Made by a program: the position numbers and the translations under genes | Assembly (NCBI GenBank): GCA_026003235.1 | Contig: BPGW01000001.1 | Coordinates: forward strand, 280,224-344,223 | DNA from: Bacteroidia bacterium | GTDB taxonomy: Bacteria; Bacteroidota; Bacteroidia; SpSt-205 | Direction of reading: 5' to 3' | DNA length: 64,000 nucleotides | Notes under the pieces: model-generated | The model's input: the letters and a program-made list of their open reading frames with translations, nothing else | The model's database searches: none | What the model was told of the DNA's origin: nothing | Shown: one piece after another, positions 44,130-53,982 of the stretch | Layout of the letters: the number at the start of each line of letters is the position of its first letter | Numbering within the stretch: position 1 is the first letter of the stretch

Positions 44130-44838
44130 AGCGGGCCAAGGTTTTCGGCCATCCAAGTGTAGACGTAGTTGCGCAAGCTCTCCACGGTATGTCCTTCTGG
44201 GTGGATGAGGGGGTGAAAGATGCACGTAACCTGTCCAGGCTGCATGAGAAAGCGGCCGTCGGCGGTCATGCACCGGTCTGACCCTACGATTACGAAGGGT
44301 AGCAGGGGTTTTTTTCAGCTCTATCGCCAGGAGGAAAGCCCCATCGTAGAACTTACCGAGGGGCCGGGGGTGCTTGGTGGTGCCTTCAGGGTAGATGAGG
44401 ACAGAAATGCCTTGCTGGAGTTTTCTGGCCACGGCAAGGAGGCTTTTTTTACGGGCTGCCGGATCTTTTCGGTCCACGACCACGTGGAGGCGGCGATAGG
44501 TCCAGCCGTAGAGGGGGATCCGGGCCAGCTCTGCTTTACCCAAGAAGGCCACGCGAGGGGGGGAAAATCGTATAACAGACCGGAATATCCAAATAGCTGC
44601 GGTGGTTGGCCACCAGCAGGCAGGGTTCTTCGGGGAAGTGGTAGCCTATGGTGCGCACGCGAATGCCCCCCATCAGAAGGATGAGTTTGCCCCAGAGGCG
44701 GTTGAGCTGATGGCCTAATCGTACGGTAAAAGGAGTCAGCCGCCATAGCACGAGCGCATACAGGGGGAAGGCCACCAAAAAGTAGCCAAAAAGCCAGAAA
44801 GCAAACCATACGCTCCAGAAGCGGCGCAGGACCGTCAT
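44126..44838 (-). pseudogene. plsC: 1-acylglycerol-3-phosphate O-acyltransferase (PlsC), two +1 shifts likely sequence errors
   Basis: Reads as PlsC of 236 residues if one base is removed at each of two homopolymers: the C7 run near 44560-44566 and the A7 run near 44310-44316 (minus-strand sense). Motifs: NHRSYLDI (the HxxxxD-type catalytic site, here NHRSYLD), FLGKAELARIPLYGW, VLIYPEGTTK and VIVGSDRCM. The protein acylates lysophosphatidate at the membrane and begins with a hydrophobic helix (VWFAFWLFGYFLVAFPLYALV). The corrected end, TGA 44126-44128, overlaps gatC exactly as its other neighbours overlap, which supports base errors over decay. Confidence 0.85.
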
Positions 44839-45137
44839 AGGGGAGGAAGGGAAGCCAGGTCAAGCGACCCCGAAGCCCGGTGGTAGTGATAGAAGAGAAA
44901 GAGGGCGGCGGCGGCTTCAAGAAGCGCAAAAAAGAGCGTGACAAACACCAAGGCTATCGCTTCCGGGCTGCCTGCTTGCAAGAAGAGAGGGACCGGCGCA
45001 TTGAGGAGCAGTTCTGCGCCGAGGAGCATCCACAAGCCGTGCGAGCGGGCCAGAAGCAAGTAAGCCCCCGCCGCAAAAAGGGTTGCTGTAAGGAGGAAGG
45101 TCACCCCCACAAAGTTAGCCACAAACCGCTTTGCCAT
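44835..45137 (-). CDS. small three-helix membrane protein resembling NuoK
   Basis: A 100-residue protein with three predicted transmembrane helices. The pattern GLWMLLGAELLLNAPVPLF ... VFVTLFFALLEAAAALFLFYHYHRASGSLDLASL matches the layout of NuoK, the complex I subunit with a conserved glutamate in helix 2 (GAELLLNA) and another in helix 3 (LLEAA). It stands alone between an acyltransferase and an ankyrin gene, not in a nuo operon. It could be a paralogue, a Mrp-antiporter MnhC-like subunit or only an analogue. Its stop overlaps the plsC start (ATGA). Confidence 0.5.
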   Translation of the reverse strand: MAKRFVANFVGVTFLLTATLFAAGAYLLLARSHGLWMLLGAELLLNAPVPLFLQAGSPEAIALVFVTLFFALLEAAAALFLFYHYHRASGSLDLASLPPL

Positions 45138-45150
45138 CCAAGGCTATGTG

Positions 45151-45158
45151 TATTTTTG
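45151..45158 (+). promoter_or_regulatory. -7 box before the ankyrin gene
   Basis: TATTTTTG, with TTTG at 45130-45133 seventeen bases upstream, fits the two-part promoter. The ATG is 25 bases further on. Confidence 0.55.
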
Positions 45159-45183
45159 CGGCAGAGCCTTTTCGTTTTGGGTT

Positions 45184-45965
45184 ATGGATGCTGACTTACA
45201 AGCGATGCTCCAGCGGGGGGGACCTTGAGGGGGTCCGCGCCCGCCTTTCTTCTCCCACCGAGCTCCAACTTCGTGATGCGCAGGACGCGACGGTCCTGCA
45301 TTGGGCGGCCCGAATGGGGGCTGTAGCCATTGCAGAGTGGCTAATTACCCAAGGGCTCTCGCCCGCCGACGTGGATCAAAATGGCGAGACGCCTTTGCAT
45401 TATGCGGTGCGGGCTGGGCAGGTGGACATGGTGCGTTACCTCCTTCAGATAGCGCCTCAGCTTGTTCACAAAGCTTCCCTGACAGGGGCTACCCCCCTGC
45501 ACCTGGCTGCACACGGGGGCTACCTGGAGATTGTACGCCTGCTTTGCCAGGCCCAAGCCGACCCCAACGCCGAAAATGAAAACGGCTCTACCCCTTTGCA
45601 CCTGGCTGTCTACAACGGCCACAAAGCCGTGGTGGAGTACCTCCTTCAGCAAGGGGCTGATGTGCACAAGCCTACCCACAAGGGGGTTCAGCCTATCCAC
45701 TGGGCTGCCATTACGGGCAATGTGGAGATGGTAAACCTTCTGCTGGACAGGGGGGCCGATCCGAACGCACGCGATCGGGAGGGCCGCACGCCTCTGCATG
45801 AAGCGGCGGCGCGGGGGGCACCTGGCGGCCGTACAGGTCCTAGTCCAACGGGGAGCTGACATCAACGCGCTGGATGCCCAGAAGCAGACCCCCCTGTACT
45901 TTGCCGAGAAGCGCTGGCACAGCGAAGTGGCAGAATGGCTGCGCGAGCAAGGCGCTGAGGAGTAA
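45184..45965 (+). pseudogene. ankyrin-repeat protein, two +1 shifts likely sequence errors
   Basis: From ATG 45184 (MDADLQAMLQRG) the frame breaks at a seven-G run (about 45214-45220) and again at a six-G run near 45815. Removing one G at each gives a 259-residue protein. It has seven or so ankyrin repeats with GxTPLHxAxxxGHxxxVxxLLxxGAD patterns (NGETPLHYAVRAGQVDMVRYLL, NGSTPLHLAVYNGHKAVVEYLL, EGRTPLHEAAARG), ending LREQGAEE. No signal peptide is seen, so it is probably a cytoplasmic protein-binding scaffold; the partner is unknown. Confidence 0.8.
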
Positions 45966-45970
45966 AGCCC

Positions 45971-47959
45971 ATGCGTTACCTCGTTTACGGCGGCACTGCC
46001 CTACGCCAACGGCCCTTTGCATATTGGGCATATCGCCGGTGCTTACCTGCCAGCGGATATTTTTGCCCGTTACTTGCGCTTACGGGGCCATGAAGTCCTT
46101 TTCGTGTGCGGCTCTGACGAACACGGCGTGGCCATCACCCTGCGAGCCTGGCAGGAAAAAACTACACCCCAGGCTCTCGTAGAGCGGTATCATCCTCTTC
46201 TGGAAAGCAGCCTCCGAGCCTTGGGCATCAGCGTAGACTTTTACGGGCGCACCTCGGACCCCCTGCATCACCAGGTGGCCCAAGCCTTTTTCCTGCGCCT
46301 TTACCAGCGAGGCTGGATTGAGGAGCGCACCGTGGAGCAGTTTTGGGATCCCCAGGCGAAGGTTTTCTTACCTGACCGCTACATCGTGGGCACCTGCCCG
46401 TACTGCGGCTTTGAGGAGGCGTATGGAGACCAGTGCGAGAAGTGCGGGGGCTTTGCTCAACCCCACCGACCTGAAAAACCCGCGTTCTCGCCTTACGGGC
46501 GCGGTGCCGGAGCTACGGCCCAGCTTCCAGTATTATTTGCGGCTGGACAAGCTACAGCCCCAAGTGGAAGCGTTCGTCCGTTCCCGCTCCTGGAAGCCTA
46601 ATGTAGGCCCCGTGATTGAGCATTGGCTTCGCGCGGGGCTTTCGCCGCGGGCTATCACCCGAGATCTGGCGTGGGGTGTGCCGGTTCCGCTGCCTCAGGC
46701 CCAGGGCAAGGTCCTGTATGTGTGGTTTGAAGCCCCTATCGGCTACCTTTCCCTCACCCAGCGATGGGCGCAGCAAGAGGGTCAGCCGGATCGCTGGCAG
46801 CTCTACTGGAAGGACCCCGAGACCCGCATTCTGCACTTCATCGGCAAGGACAATATCGTCTTTCACACGCTCTTTTTCCCCGCTATCTTGCTTGCCGCTG
46901 AGGAGGGCTACACCTTGCCTTATGCGGTGCCTGCCCAGGAGTTCCTCAACCTGGAGGGGCAGAAAATCTCCACTTCCCGCCGCTGGAGCATAGACATCGA
47001 TCGGTATGTAGCGGAGGCGCCCGAACGCATAGATGAGCTGCGGTTTGTGCTTACCCTTCTGATGCCCCAGACCAAAGATCGGGACTTCACTTGGGAGGAG
47101 TTTGCGGCTCGCATCAACAACGAGCTGGTAGCTACGCTGACGAACCTCCTTCATCGGGTGCTTAGTCTCTTATGGCGATTCGGACCGGTGCACCGGGTGG
47201 AAGTGTCTCCTGAACTGCTTCGCTGGCGGGTTGAAACCGCCCGTCAGGTGGCCGAAAAGCTGGAGCGATACGATTTTGCTGGGGGCGTTGGAGACGATCC
47301 TGGCCTTGGCCCACAAAGCCAACAAGCGCCTCACCGAAGCGGCTCCTTGGCACCAGCCGACCGAAGTGGCGCGCCTTCACTTGGCGCAGTACGGCGACCT
47401 CTTGGCCGCCTTTGGTACCTTGCTGGAGCCTTTCCTGCCTGTACGGGTAGCCCCCACTTTGCGGGCTTACCTGGGGCTCCCCCTCTACGGGTGGGATCGC
47501 CTCCTTTCCCCTGAGCCTCTCCTGGAAGAAATCCGCCTCCAAGAAGCTCCTCGGCCTCTCGTGCCTAAACTTACCCCCGACGAACTGAATCGCTTGCGGG
47601 AGCGCCTTTTGCCCAGGGCGGAAGCCCCTACCGCACCTATCACCTTGGAAGATTTTCAGCGCGTGCAGCTGAAAGTGGTCACCATTCGCCATGCTGAGCG
47701 GGTTCCTCAGGCCGACAAGCTGCTCAAGCTGCTTATTCAGGCCGATGACGGGGAGCACACGGTCGTGTCGGGGATAGCCCAGCATTACGAGCCTGAAGCC
47801 CTGATAGGCCAGCAGGCGGTTTGGGTGGCAAACCTCGCTCCCCGCAAGCTGCGCGGCATCACCAGTGAAGGCATGCTCCTATTTGCGCAGGGGGAAGGAG
47901 GCCAGCTTGTGCGGATCCTGCCTGAAAAGCCGGTGCCTCCCGGCAGCCCCGTGCAGTAA
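45971..47959 (+). pseudogene. metG: methionine--tRNA ligase, three +1 shifts likely sequence errors
   Basis: An essential class I synthetase, here broken by three single-base insertions: TTT near 45984, GGGGG near 46448 and GGGGG near 47283. Removing one base at each gives 661 residues. Motifs: LPYANGPLHIGHIAGAYLPADIF (HIGH), VCGSDEHG, the zinc knuckle GTCPYCGFEEAYGDQCEKCG, KILHFIGKDNIVFHTLF-like region, QKISTSR in the place of KMSKS, and a C-terminal tRNA-binding (Trbp111-like) domain (VVTIRHAERVPQADKLLKL, VWVANLAPRKLRGITSEGMLL). A cell must have a working copy, so base-call error is the likeliest cause. Confidence 0.93.
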
Positions 47960-47985
47960 CCCTACCTGGAGCCAGAAGAGTTCCG

Positions 47986-47993
47986 TACATTTG
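47986..47993 (+). promoter_or_regulatory. -7 box before the Fur-family gene
   Basis: TACATTTG ends four bases before ATG 47998. Confidence 0.65.
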
Positions 47994-47997
47994 AAGC

Positions 47998-48471
47998 ATG
48001 GAGTCGGCGGCGGCGCAGGCTCAGGCTATCCTGGAGGCTTATCTGGCAGAAAAGGGGCTGCGGCGTACCGAAGAGCGAACCGAAGTGCTAAAAGCCATTT
48101 ATGAAGAGCTTACGCACTTTGATGCCGAAAGCCTGCACAAGCACCTCCAGGAAAAAGGCCTGCGCGTGAGCCGCGCTACCGTCTACAATACGCTTGACCT
48201 GCTGGTGGCCTGTGGGCTGGTGACCCGTTACCACTTTGGGGAAGGACGCACCCTCTACGAACGCACCCTGGGCCGCCGTCAGCACGACCACCTTATTTGC
48301 TTGGACTGCAACCTCATTCGGGAGTTTTGTGCGCCGCAGATGGGCCCCGTGATTGACGGGGTTGCTCGTCTCTTTCAAGTGAAGCCGGTTCAGCACCAGC
48401 TGGTCATCTACGCGCACTGCGCGGATGCGGCGTGTCCTCACCGTTCGTCGGAGCGGGCGATTGGTCGGTAG
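47998..48471 (+). CDS. Fur/PerR-family metal-dependent transcriptional regulator
   Basis: A 157-residue repressor. The winged-helix part (about 10-90) includes LRRTEERTEVLKAIYEELTHFDAESLHKHL and VSRATVYNTLDLLVACGLV, the DNA-recognition helix. The metal-binding and dimer part has RRQHDHLICLDCN (HHDH-type site plus CxxC zinc ligand) and a C-terminal CADAACPHR with a second cysteine pair. It could be Fur (iron) or PerR (peroxide); the sequence alone does not settle it. It precedes the agmatinase-like gene by 16 bases. Confidence 0.88.
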   Translation: MESAAAQAQAILEAYLAEKGLRRTEERTEVLKAIYEELTHFDAESLHKHLQEKGLRVSRATVYNTLDLLVACGLVTRYHFGEGRTLYERTLGRRQHDHLICLDCNLIREFCAPQMGPVIDGVARLFQVKPVQHQLVIYAHCADAACPHRSSERAIGR

Positions 48472-48487
48472 GTCGTACCTTCGCTGC

Positions 48488-49421
48488 ATGGAAGGGCTGC
48501 GGGGAAAAGGTAAGCCATCCTGTGTACGGCCGCACCTGCCGGTGGGAAGAGGCCGAGTTGGTCCTGATAGCGGTGCCATGGGGTAGGGGTGTCTCCTTCC
48601 GGCCTGGCACCGAAAAAGCCCCAGCCCTCATTCGTGCGGTTTCCCCCCAAATAGACTACTACCGCCCAGAATGCCCTCACCTGGAGGAAGCCTCCCTTTT
48701 TTGGGCCGAGCCCGAAGCTCCTTTCTCCCTTGAGGCCGAGCCAGATGCGGTGTATGAAGCGGAGGTGCTGCCCTACGTAGCCCGTTGGGCAGAGGCGGCC
48801 CTCACCGCGCGCAAGCCCTTCGGCATCGTAGGCGGGGACCATAGCGTGCCCCTGGGCGCTCACCACGCCTTGCAAAAGTTTGCCCCCGCACCCTATGGGG
48901 TCCTCCATATTGATGCGCATGCAGACCTTCGCAGCAGCTACGACGGACTTCGCTATTCGCATGCGACGATTCTGTATCACATTAGCCAGCTCCCTCAAGT
49001 AGAGCGGATTGTGGCGGTGGGGGTGCGCGACTGGGCCCGCGAAGAGGCCGAGTACGCCCGCAGCCGGTACCCCGCCTTGGTGGTGTATGAAATGCAGCGT
49101 CTGGCTCAAGCCGCCTACCTTGGCCGCTCCTGGATGGAGACCGTGAGCGAAATCGTAAGCCTTCTCCCGCCCTATGTCTACATTAGCTTGGATGTGGACG
49201 CCCTGGAAGTAGGCTATGTCCCCAGCACCGGCACGCCCGTGCCAGGAGGATTCCACTATGAACAGCTTTTTTTCCTTTTGGAGGCGGTGCGCCGTTCCGG
49301 TCGGCGGATCTTGGCCTTTGATGTGTGCGAAACCGGCGGAGCGCAGCTGGACGCCATCGTCAGCGCTCACCTGATCTATCGGCTGTGTGGCCTCGTGTTA
49401 TGCGCGCAGGAGCAGCCGTAG
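48488..49421 (+). pseudogene. agmatinase/arginase family ureohydrolase, one +1 shift near the start (likely sequence error)
   Basis: The ureohydrolase core runs in one frame from about 48512, with GGDHSVPLGAHHAL, HIDAHADLRSSYDG (binuclear manganese site) and ISLDVDALEVGYVPSTGTPVPGG. ATG 48488 lies nine bases after TACCTTCG, a near -7 box, but in another frame. Removing one base in the GGGGAAAAGG stretch (48502-48511) joins MEGLRGK to VSHPVYG and gives 310 residues. Alternatively the frame is open upstream to 48432 within the fur gene. Family members hydrolyse agmatine or arginine to urea; the substrate is not certain. Its end overlaps the peptidase start by 22 bases. Confidence 0.82.
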
Positions 49422-51063
49422 CCCTTCTCCTGCCTTGGGTAGCGTGCGGGCAGAGAGGAACCCTCGCCACGCCAGAGGGCAAGCGCCTTTACACGCGAGC
49501 CGATACGCTTTTGGGGTGTTTGCGCCCCGCCAGAACCGCCTGGGACGTAGTTCACTACGCTCTGGAAGTTACCCTATACCCCCAGCAAGAAGCCCTAAAA
49601 GGGCAGGTAACCTGCACTTTTCGCTGGCTGGGGGGCTCGGACGTTCTACAGCTTGACCTGGCGCAGGAACTTACTTTGAAGGAGATACAAGTAGATGGGG
49701 CTAAGGTGAGTTTTCGTCGGGAGCCTGGCACGCGAGCCATTTGGGTGAAGCTACCTCCTCAGGCTCGTCAATGGCCCGTGGGTTCGCTACACACTTGGCG
49801 TGCGGCCTACCAGGGCAAGCCCCGTAAGGCTCCTTTGCCCCCTTGGGATGGTGGGCTTGTCTGGAGTCGGACGCCCGATGGCCAGCCCTGGATTGGGGGT
49901 GGCATGCCAAGGGCTGGGGGCCAGCCTCTGGTGGCCCCTCAAAGACCACCTTTCCGACGAACCGGATAGCGTATCTCTTACTTTTTGTGTGCCGCCGCCC
50001 CTGCGTGTCATAGCCAACGGTCAGCCCGCCGGCCAATTCCTCAGGCACACCGACACCTGCTTTGTGTGGCGGGTGACCTACCCCATCAACACCTACAATG
50101 TCACCTTTTACGCCGCCCCCTCTTACATCGTGCAGGAAGATACCTTTCACTCCCTTAGTGGAGAGGTGGTGCCGCTTCGCTTTGCCCTCCTCCAAGCTCA
50201 CACCGACAAGGTAGCCTACTTGGCCGAACAGAGTAAAAAAGTGCTTCGGGCTTATGAGCACTATTTTGGCCCCTTTCCGGTGCCCAGGGATGGGTTCGGC
50301 CTGGTGGAATCCCCCTACTACGGCATGGAACACCAGAGCGCCATCGCCTACGGGAATCGCTTCCGCCTGGATAGAACGTGGGGCTTTGACTACATTATTC
50401 TCCACGAGACTGGGCACGAGTGGTGGGGTAACCACCTAACCGCCGCCGATAACGCCGACCTCTGGATCCAAGAGGGGTTTTGTACCTACGGCGAGTCCCT
50501 CTTTATGGAGTACTACCAGGGCTATTCAGCCGCTGTGAGGTATTTAGTCTCTCAGCGCGGACAAATCCAGAATCGGTTTCCTGTACAAGGTCCTTACTGC
50601 GTAAACGCCGACCAGACCCGCAACACCGACATTTACTACAAAACGGCGTGGATGCTGCACACGCTGCGTAGCCGAGTGGCCAACGATAGCTTATGGCTAC
50701 GGTGTTTGCGTGCGCTGCAGGATAGTTTTTCCTTTCGCACCGTGAGCCGGGCTGAAATCGTAGCTTTTATGGGGCGGCAGCTCAACCAAGACCTGGAGCC
50801 TTTCTTCCGGGCTTATTTGGACCACCTTAGGCCGCCGGTGCTCTCATACCGGGTGGTGCAGGAGGGAGAAAAGGGCGTTTCTCTTGGCACGCTGGATATG
50901 TGAGGAACCGGCTTTTGCAGGGCCGATGGAGTTTCTGGCGGGGGATAAGCGCTTGCGCTTTGAGCTGACCCAGCAGACTCAGCGATTCCCTTTGCCGGAG
51001 GGCGTGAAAGAAGTCTTGCCTGATCGCAGTCGCTTTTTGGTGGTGGTGACGGAGGAACCATGA
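49400..51063 (+). pseudogene. M1-family metallopeptidase, two +1 shifts likely sequence errors
   Basis: A secreted zinc aminopeptidase of 553 residues after removing one G in the GGGGG run near 49901 and one base in the AAAAGGG stretch near 50872. The signal is MRAGAAVALLLPWVACG. Family marks: GVACQGLGASLWWPLKDHLSDEPDS, GMEHQSAIAY (GxMEN-type substrate site), and the zinc site HETGHEWWGN plus ADLWIQEGFCTYGE (HEXXH-x18-E). The C-terminal domain resumes at ICEEPAFAGPMEFLAGDKRLRFEL. The corrected stop overlaps the next ATG (ATGA), which supports the reconstruction. Confidence 0.85.
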
Positions 51064-51596
51064 GGCCGTATTTTGAGGCGATGGCGGTCACGCCGCCCCA
51101 GCTCCAAGATCTGGACCGATGGACAGAACGGGCCCTCAAGCGGGGCGCTACCGCCTTGGTCTTGCGGCTTCTTCAACCGCCCTCTTGGGCGGCGCTGTGG
51201 GAATGGGCCCGGCGCTGGGAAGGGGTGCCCTGGATAGCTCATGCGCGCTGGGCCACCCACTGTGTGGGATCGGGACTGCACTTTTCCGCCCCTCCCCTCC
51301 CGCCAGGACCCAAACCCGACCCTTCTTACCTCTACGGTCAGTCTTGCCATACGCCGCAAGAGGTGCACCAAGCGGCCCCTTGGGCTTCTTATGTGTGGGT
51401 AGGGCCCTTTTTCCCTACGCCTTCGCACCCTGAGCAGTCCCGCTTTTTCTCCTTGGATGCGCTCAGAGACCTGGCTCAGGCACACCCCGACCTTCCTATA
51501 GTGGCCATTGGCGGCCTGGATAACGAAGAGCGCATACAAAAGGTGCTCCAAGCGGGGGCTCGCGGCTTTGCCGCCATTCGCTACTTTCTGGGCTAA
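51060..51596 (+). CDS. thiamine phosphate synthase-like (ThiE/TenI) protein
   Basis: A 178-residue TIM-barrel protein. HTPQEVHQAAPWASYVWVGPFFPTPSHP and PIVAIGGLDNEERIQKVLQAGARGFAAIRYFLG match the end of ThiE/TenI proteins (GPxFxTxSK and the phosphate-binding GG...GA..A). It is shorter than ThiE (about 210), and the pyrophosphate-binding QLR..N..K region is degenerate. It may be a TenI-type paralogue rather than the synthase. It is translationally coupled to the peptidase (ATGA). Confidence 0.7.
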   Translation: MRPYFEAMAVTPPQLQDLDRWTERALKRGATALVLRLLQPPSWAALWEWARRWEGVPWIAHARWATHCVGSGLHFSAPPLPPGPKPDPSYLYGQSCHTPQEVHQAAPWASYVWVGPFFPTPSHPEQSRFFSLDALRDLAQAHPDLPIVAIGGLDNEERIQKVLQAGARGFAAIRYFLG

Positions 51597-51608
51597 CGGG
51601 TACGGCGT

Positions 51609-51616
51609 TATCTTTG
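51609..51616 (+). promoter_or_regulatory. -7 box before the E1 gene
   Basis: TATCTTTG ends four bases before ATG 51621. Confidence 0.65.
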
Positions 51617-51620
51617 CTCT

Positions 51621-53982
51621 ATGGCCCGAGTCAAGGAAACGGCTCTACCCGCTGGCCTTACCCGAGAAACCCTGCTGGAGGACTACTACATCGCTCACCT
51701 GAGCCGGCAGCTTAGCCTCATCGGCCGCAAAGAGGTGCTGACCGGCAAAGCCAAGTTCGGCATTTTTGGGGATGGAAAGGAGCTGCCCCAGCTTGCTATG
51801 GCAAAGGCCTTTCGCCCAGGGGATTTTCGCTCGGGATACTACCGCGATCAGACTTTCATGCTGGCGGCGGGGCTGCTGACCCCCGAAGCGTTCTTTGCTC
51901 AGCTGTATGCGGACACAGACCTGGCGCATGAACCAGCTTCTGGGGGGGCGCCAAATGAATAACCACTTCGCTACGCCTTTCCTGGATCAAGCAGGCCAAT
52001 GGCTTCCCCAGACTACCCGCAAAAATGTGGTCTCGGATGTCTCGCCCACCGCCAGCCAGATGCCCAGGGTGGTGGGGCTGGCTTGGGCTTCGGTTCTGTA
52101 CCGCAAGCTGCCTGAACTGGCTGCCCTCACAGCCTTTTCTCAGAACGGCGACGAAATAGCCTGGGCTACTATCGGAGACGCCAGCACCAGCGAAGGCCTC
52201 TTCTGGGAAGCTGTCAACGCCCTGGTGGTCCTCCAAGCGCCGGCCATCCTGTGCGTTTGGGACGATGGTTATGGCATCTCGGTTCCGGTAACCTACCAAA
52301 CCGCCAAAGGCAGCATCTCAGAAGCCTTAGCAGGCATGCGTACCCAACGCGGCAAACCAGGGCTGGCCGTTTACACCGTGAAAGGATGGGACTATCCGGC
52401 GCTGGTACGCACTTTTTCTGAAGCTGCGGCTCGTACCCGGGCCCTCCATGAGCCTGCCCTCATCCATGTGAACGAGCTGACGCAGCCTCAAGGTCACTCT
52501 ACCTCCGGCAGCCATGAACGCTACAAGTCCCCTGAGCGGCTGGAGTGGGAAAAAGCCCACGATGGCCTGGCGCGTTTTCGGGCGTGGCTGCTGGAAAATG
52601 GCATAGCTTCCGAAGCGGAGCTGGCCCAGATTGAAGAACGGGCCCTTCAGGAGGCTCGGGCTGCCCAGCGTCACGCATGGGAAGCGTACGTGCGGCCTAT
52701 CCAGGAATGGCATGCTGAGGTTTTGCGCCTCACCCCTCCCCTCCCAGAAAAAGCCGCCTTGGAAAAACTCAAACCCCTTACCTATCGCGAAGTCTTCGAG
52801 GCTGTTTTCCCCCTCCTCAGGCGCTACCGCAAAGAAGCGGCCCTGGAGCCTTTGCGCCGGCTGTATAAGGAAAAGTACGCCGAGCTGGAAAAGCGATACG
52901 ACACTTGGCTGTACCGAGGCACCGCCTTAGAGGTAGCGCCTGTGCCCCCTCGCTACCCTGCCCAGCCGGAGTGGGTGGAGGGCTTCCGGATCCTCAACGC
53001 GTGCTTTCGGGCGGCGTTGGCGCGGGATCCTCGGGTGGTGATTTTCGGTGAAGATGTCGGACGGCTCGGCGATGTCAACCAGGGCTGTGCGGGGCTGCAG
53101 GCTGAGTTCGGGCCCTTGCGCGTGGCTGATACCGGTATTCGGGAGGCCACCATCATCGGCCAAGGTATCGGGTTAGCCTTACGCGGCCTGCGCCCTATTG
53201 CCGAAGTGCAGTACCTGGACTATCTCCTCTATGCCGTCCAGATTCTCTCGGATGACGTGGCTACGCTTTCTTGGCGGACCGTAGGCCAGCAAAAGGTCCC
53301 CCTCATCGTGCGTACCCGAGGCCACCGCCTTGAAGGAATATGGCACTCTGGCTCTCCTATACAGCTACTCTTAGGCGCTCTGCGGGGAATGTACCTGCTG
53401 GTGCCTCGCAACATGACGCAGGCGGCAGGCTTGTACAATACCCTCCTGGCTGCCGACGAACCCGCCGTCCTCATTGAAGTGCTCAATGGGTATCGCATTC
53501 GTGAGCCCCTGCCCGAAAATGTGGGCGACTTTCGGGTGCCCCTCGGCCAGCCCGAAGTGCTGCGAGAAGGAACCGACGTAACCCTCCTCACCTATGGCGC
53601 TACCTGTCGCATCGCCTTGGAAGCGGCTCAGGACCTGGAAGAACTGGGCGTCTCCTGTGAAGTGATGGATGCTCAGACCCTTTTGCCTTTTGATGTGCAC
53701 GGCCTTGTCGGGCAGTCGCTGCGAAAAACCGGTCGCTTGGTGCTGGTAGATGAGGACGTCTCGGGGGGGGCTACAGGTTACCTCCTCTGGCATATCCTTG
53801 AAAAGCAAGGGGGGTACTTCTGGCTTGATTCTCCGCCTTTGACCTTGCCAGGTAAGGACCATCGCCCCGCCTACGGCTCCGACGGAGACTTTTTTTCCAA
53901 GCCCGACCGCCTCCAGATTGTAGAGCGAGTCTACAACCTGCTCCACGAAGCCGACCCAACCCGATTCCCAGCGTGGCTATAA
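51621..53982 (+). pseudogene. 2-oxoacid (branched-chain type) dehydrogenase E1, alpha-beta fusion, one +1 shift likely error
   Basis: A fused E1 alpha-beta decarboxylase of 786 residues after removing one G in the GGGGGGG run near 51943. The alpha half has [26 protein letters not shown] and the thiamine-diphosphate motif TIGDASTSEGLFWEAVN...WDDGYGIS. The beta half begins near residue 450 with RILNACFRAALARDPRVVIFGEDVGRLGDVNQG, RVADTGIREATIIGQGIG and the C-terminal transketolase domain (VTLLTYGATCRIALEAA, VLVDEDVSGG). Such fusions are usual in Bacteroidota. It would convert branched 2-oxoacids (or pyruvate) to acyl-CoA with E2 and E3, feeding the carboxylase pathways here. It ends six bases inside convergent nadC. 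Confidence 0.87.

Noticed and set aside
43833-44552. A 239-residue fused PlsC-GatC protein
   Set aside because: The frame joins a displaced part of PlsC to GatC. The middle stretch has no PlsC similarity, whereas correcting the A7 run restores the PlsC end and an ATGA overlap with gatC.
45971-47959. Programmed frameshifting in metG
   Set aside because: Three separate +1 sites in one housekeeping gene, all at short homopolymers, and the same pattern in unrelated neighbours, point to base-call errors.
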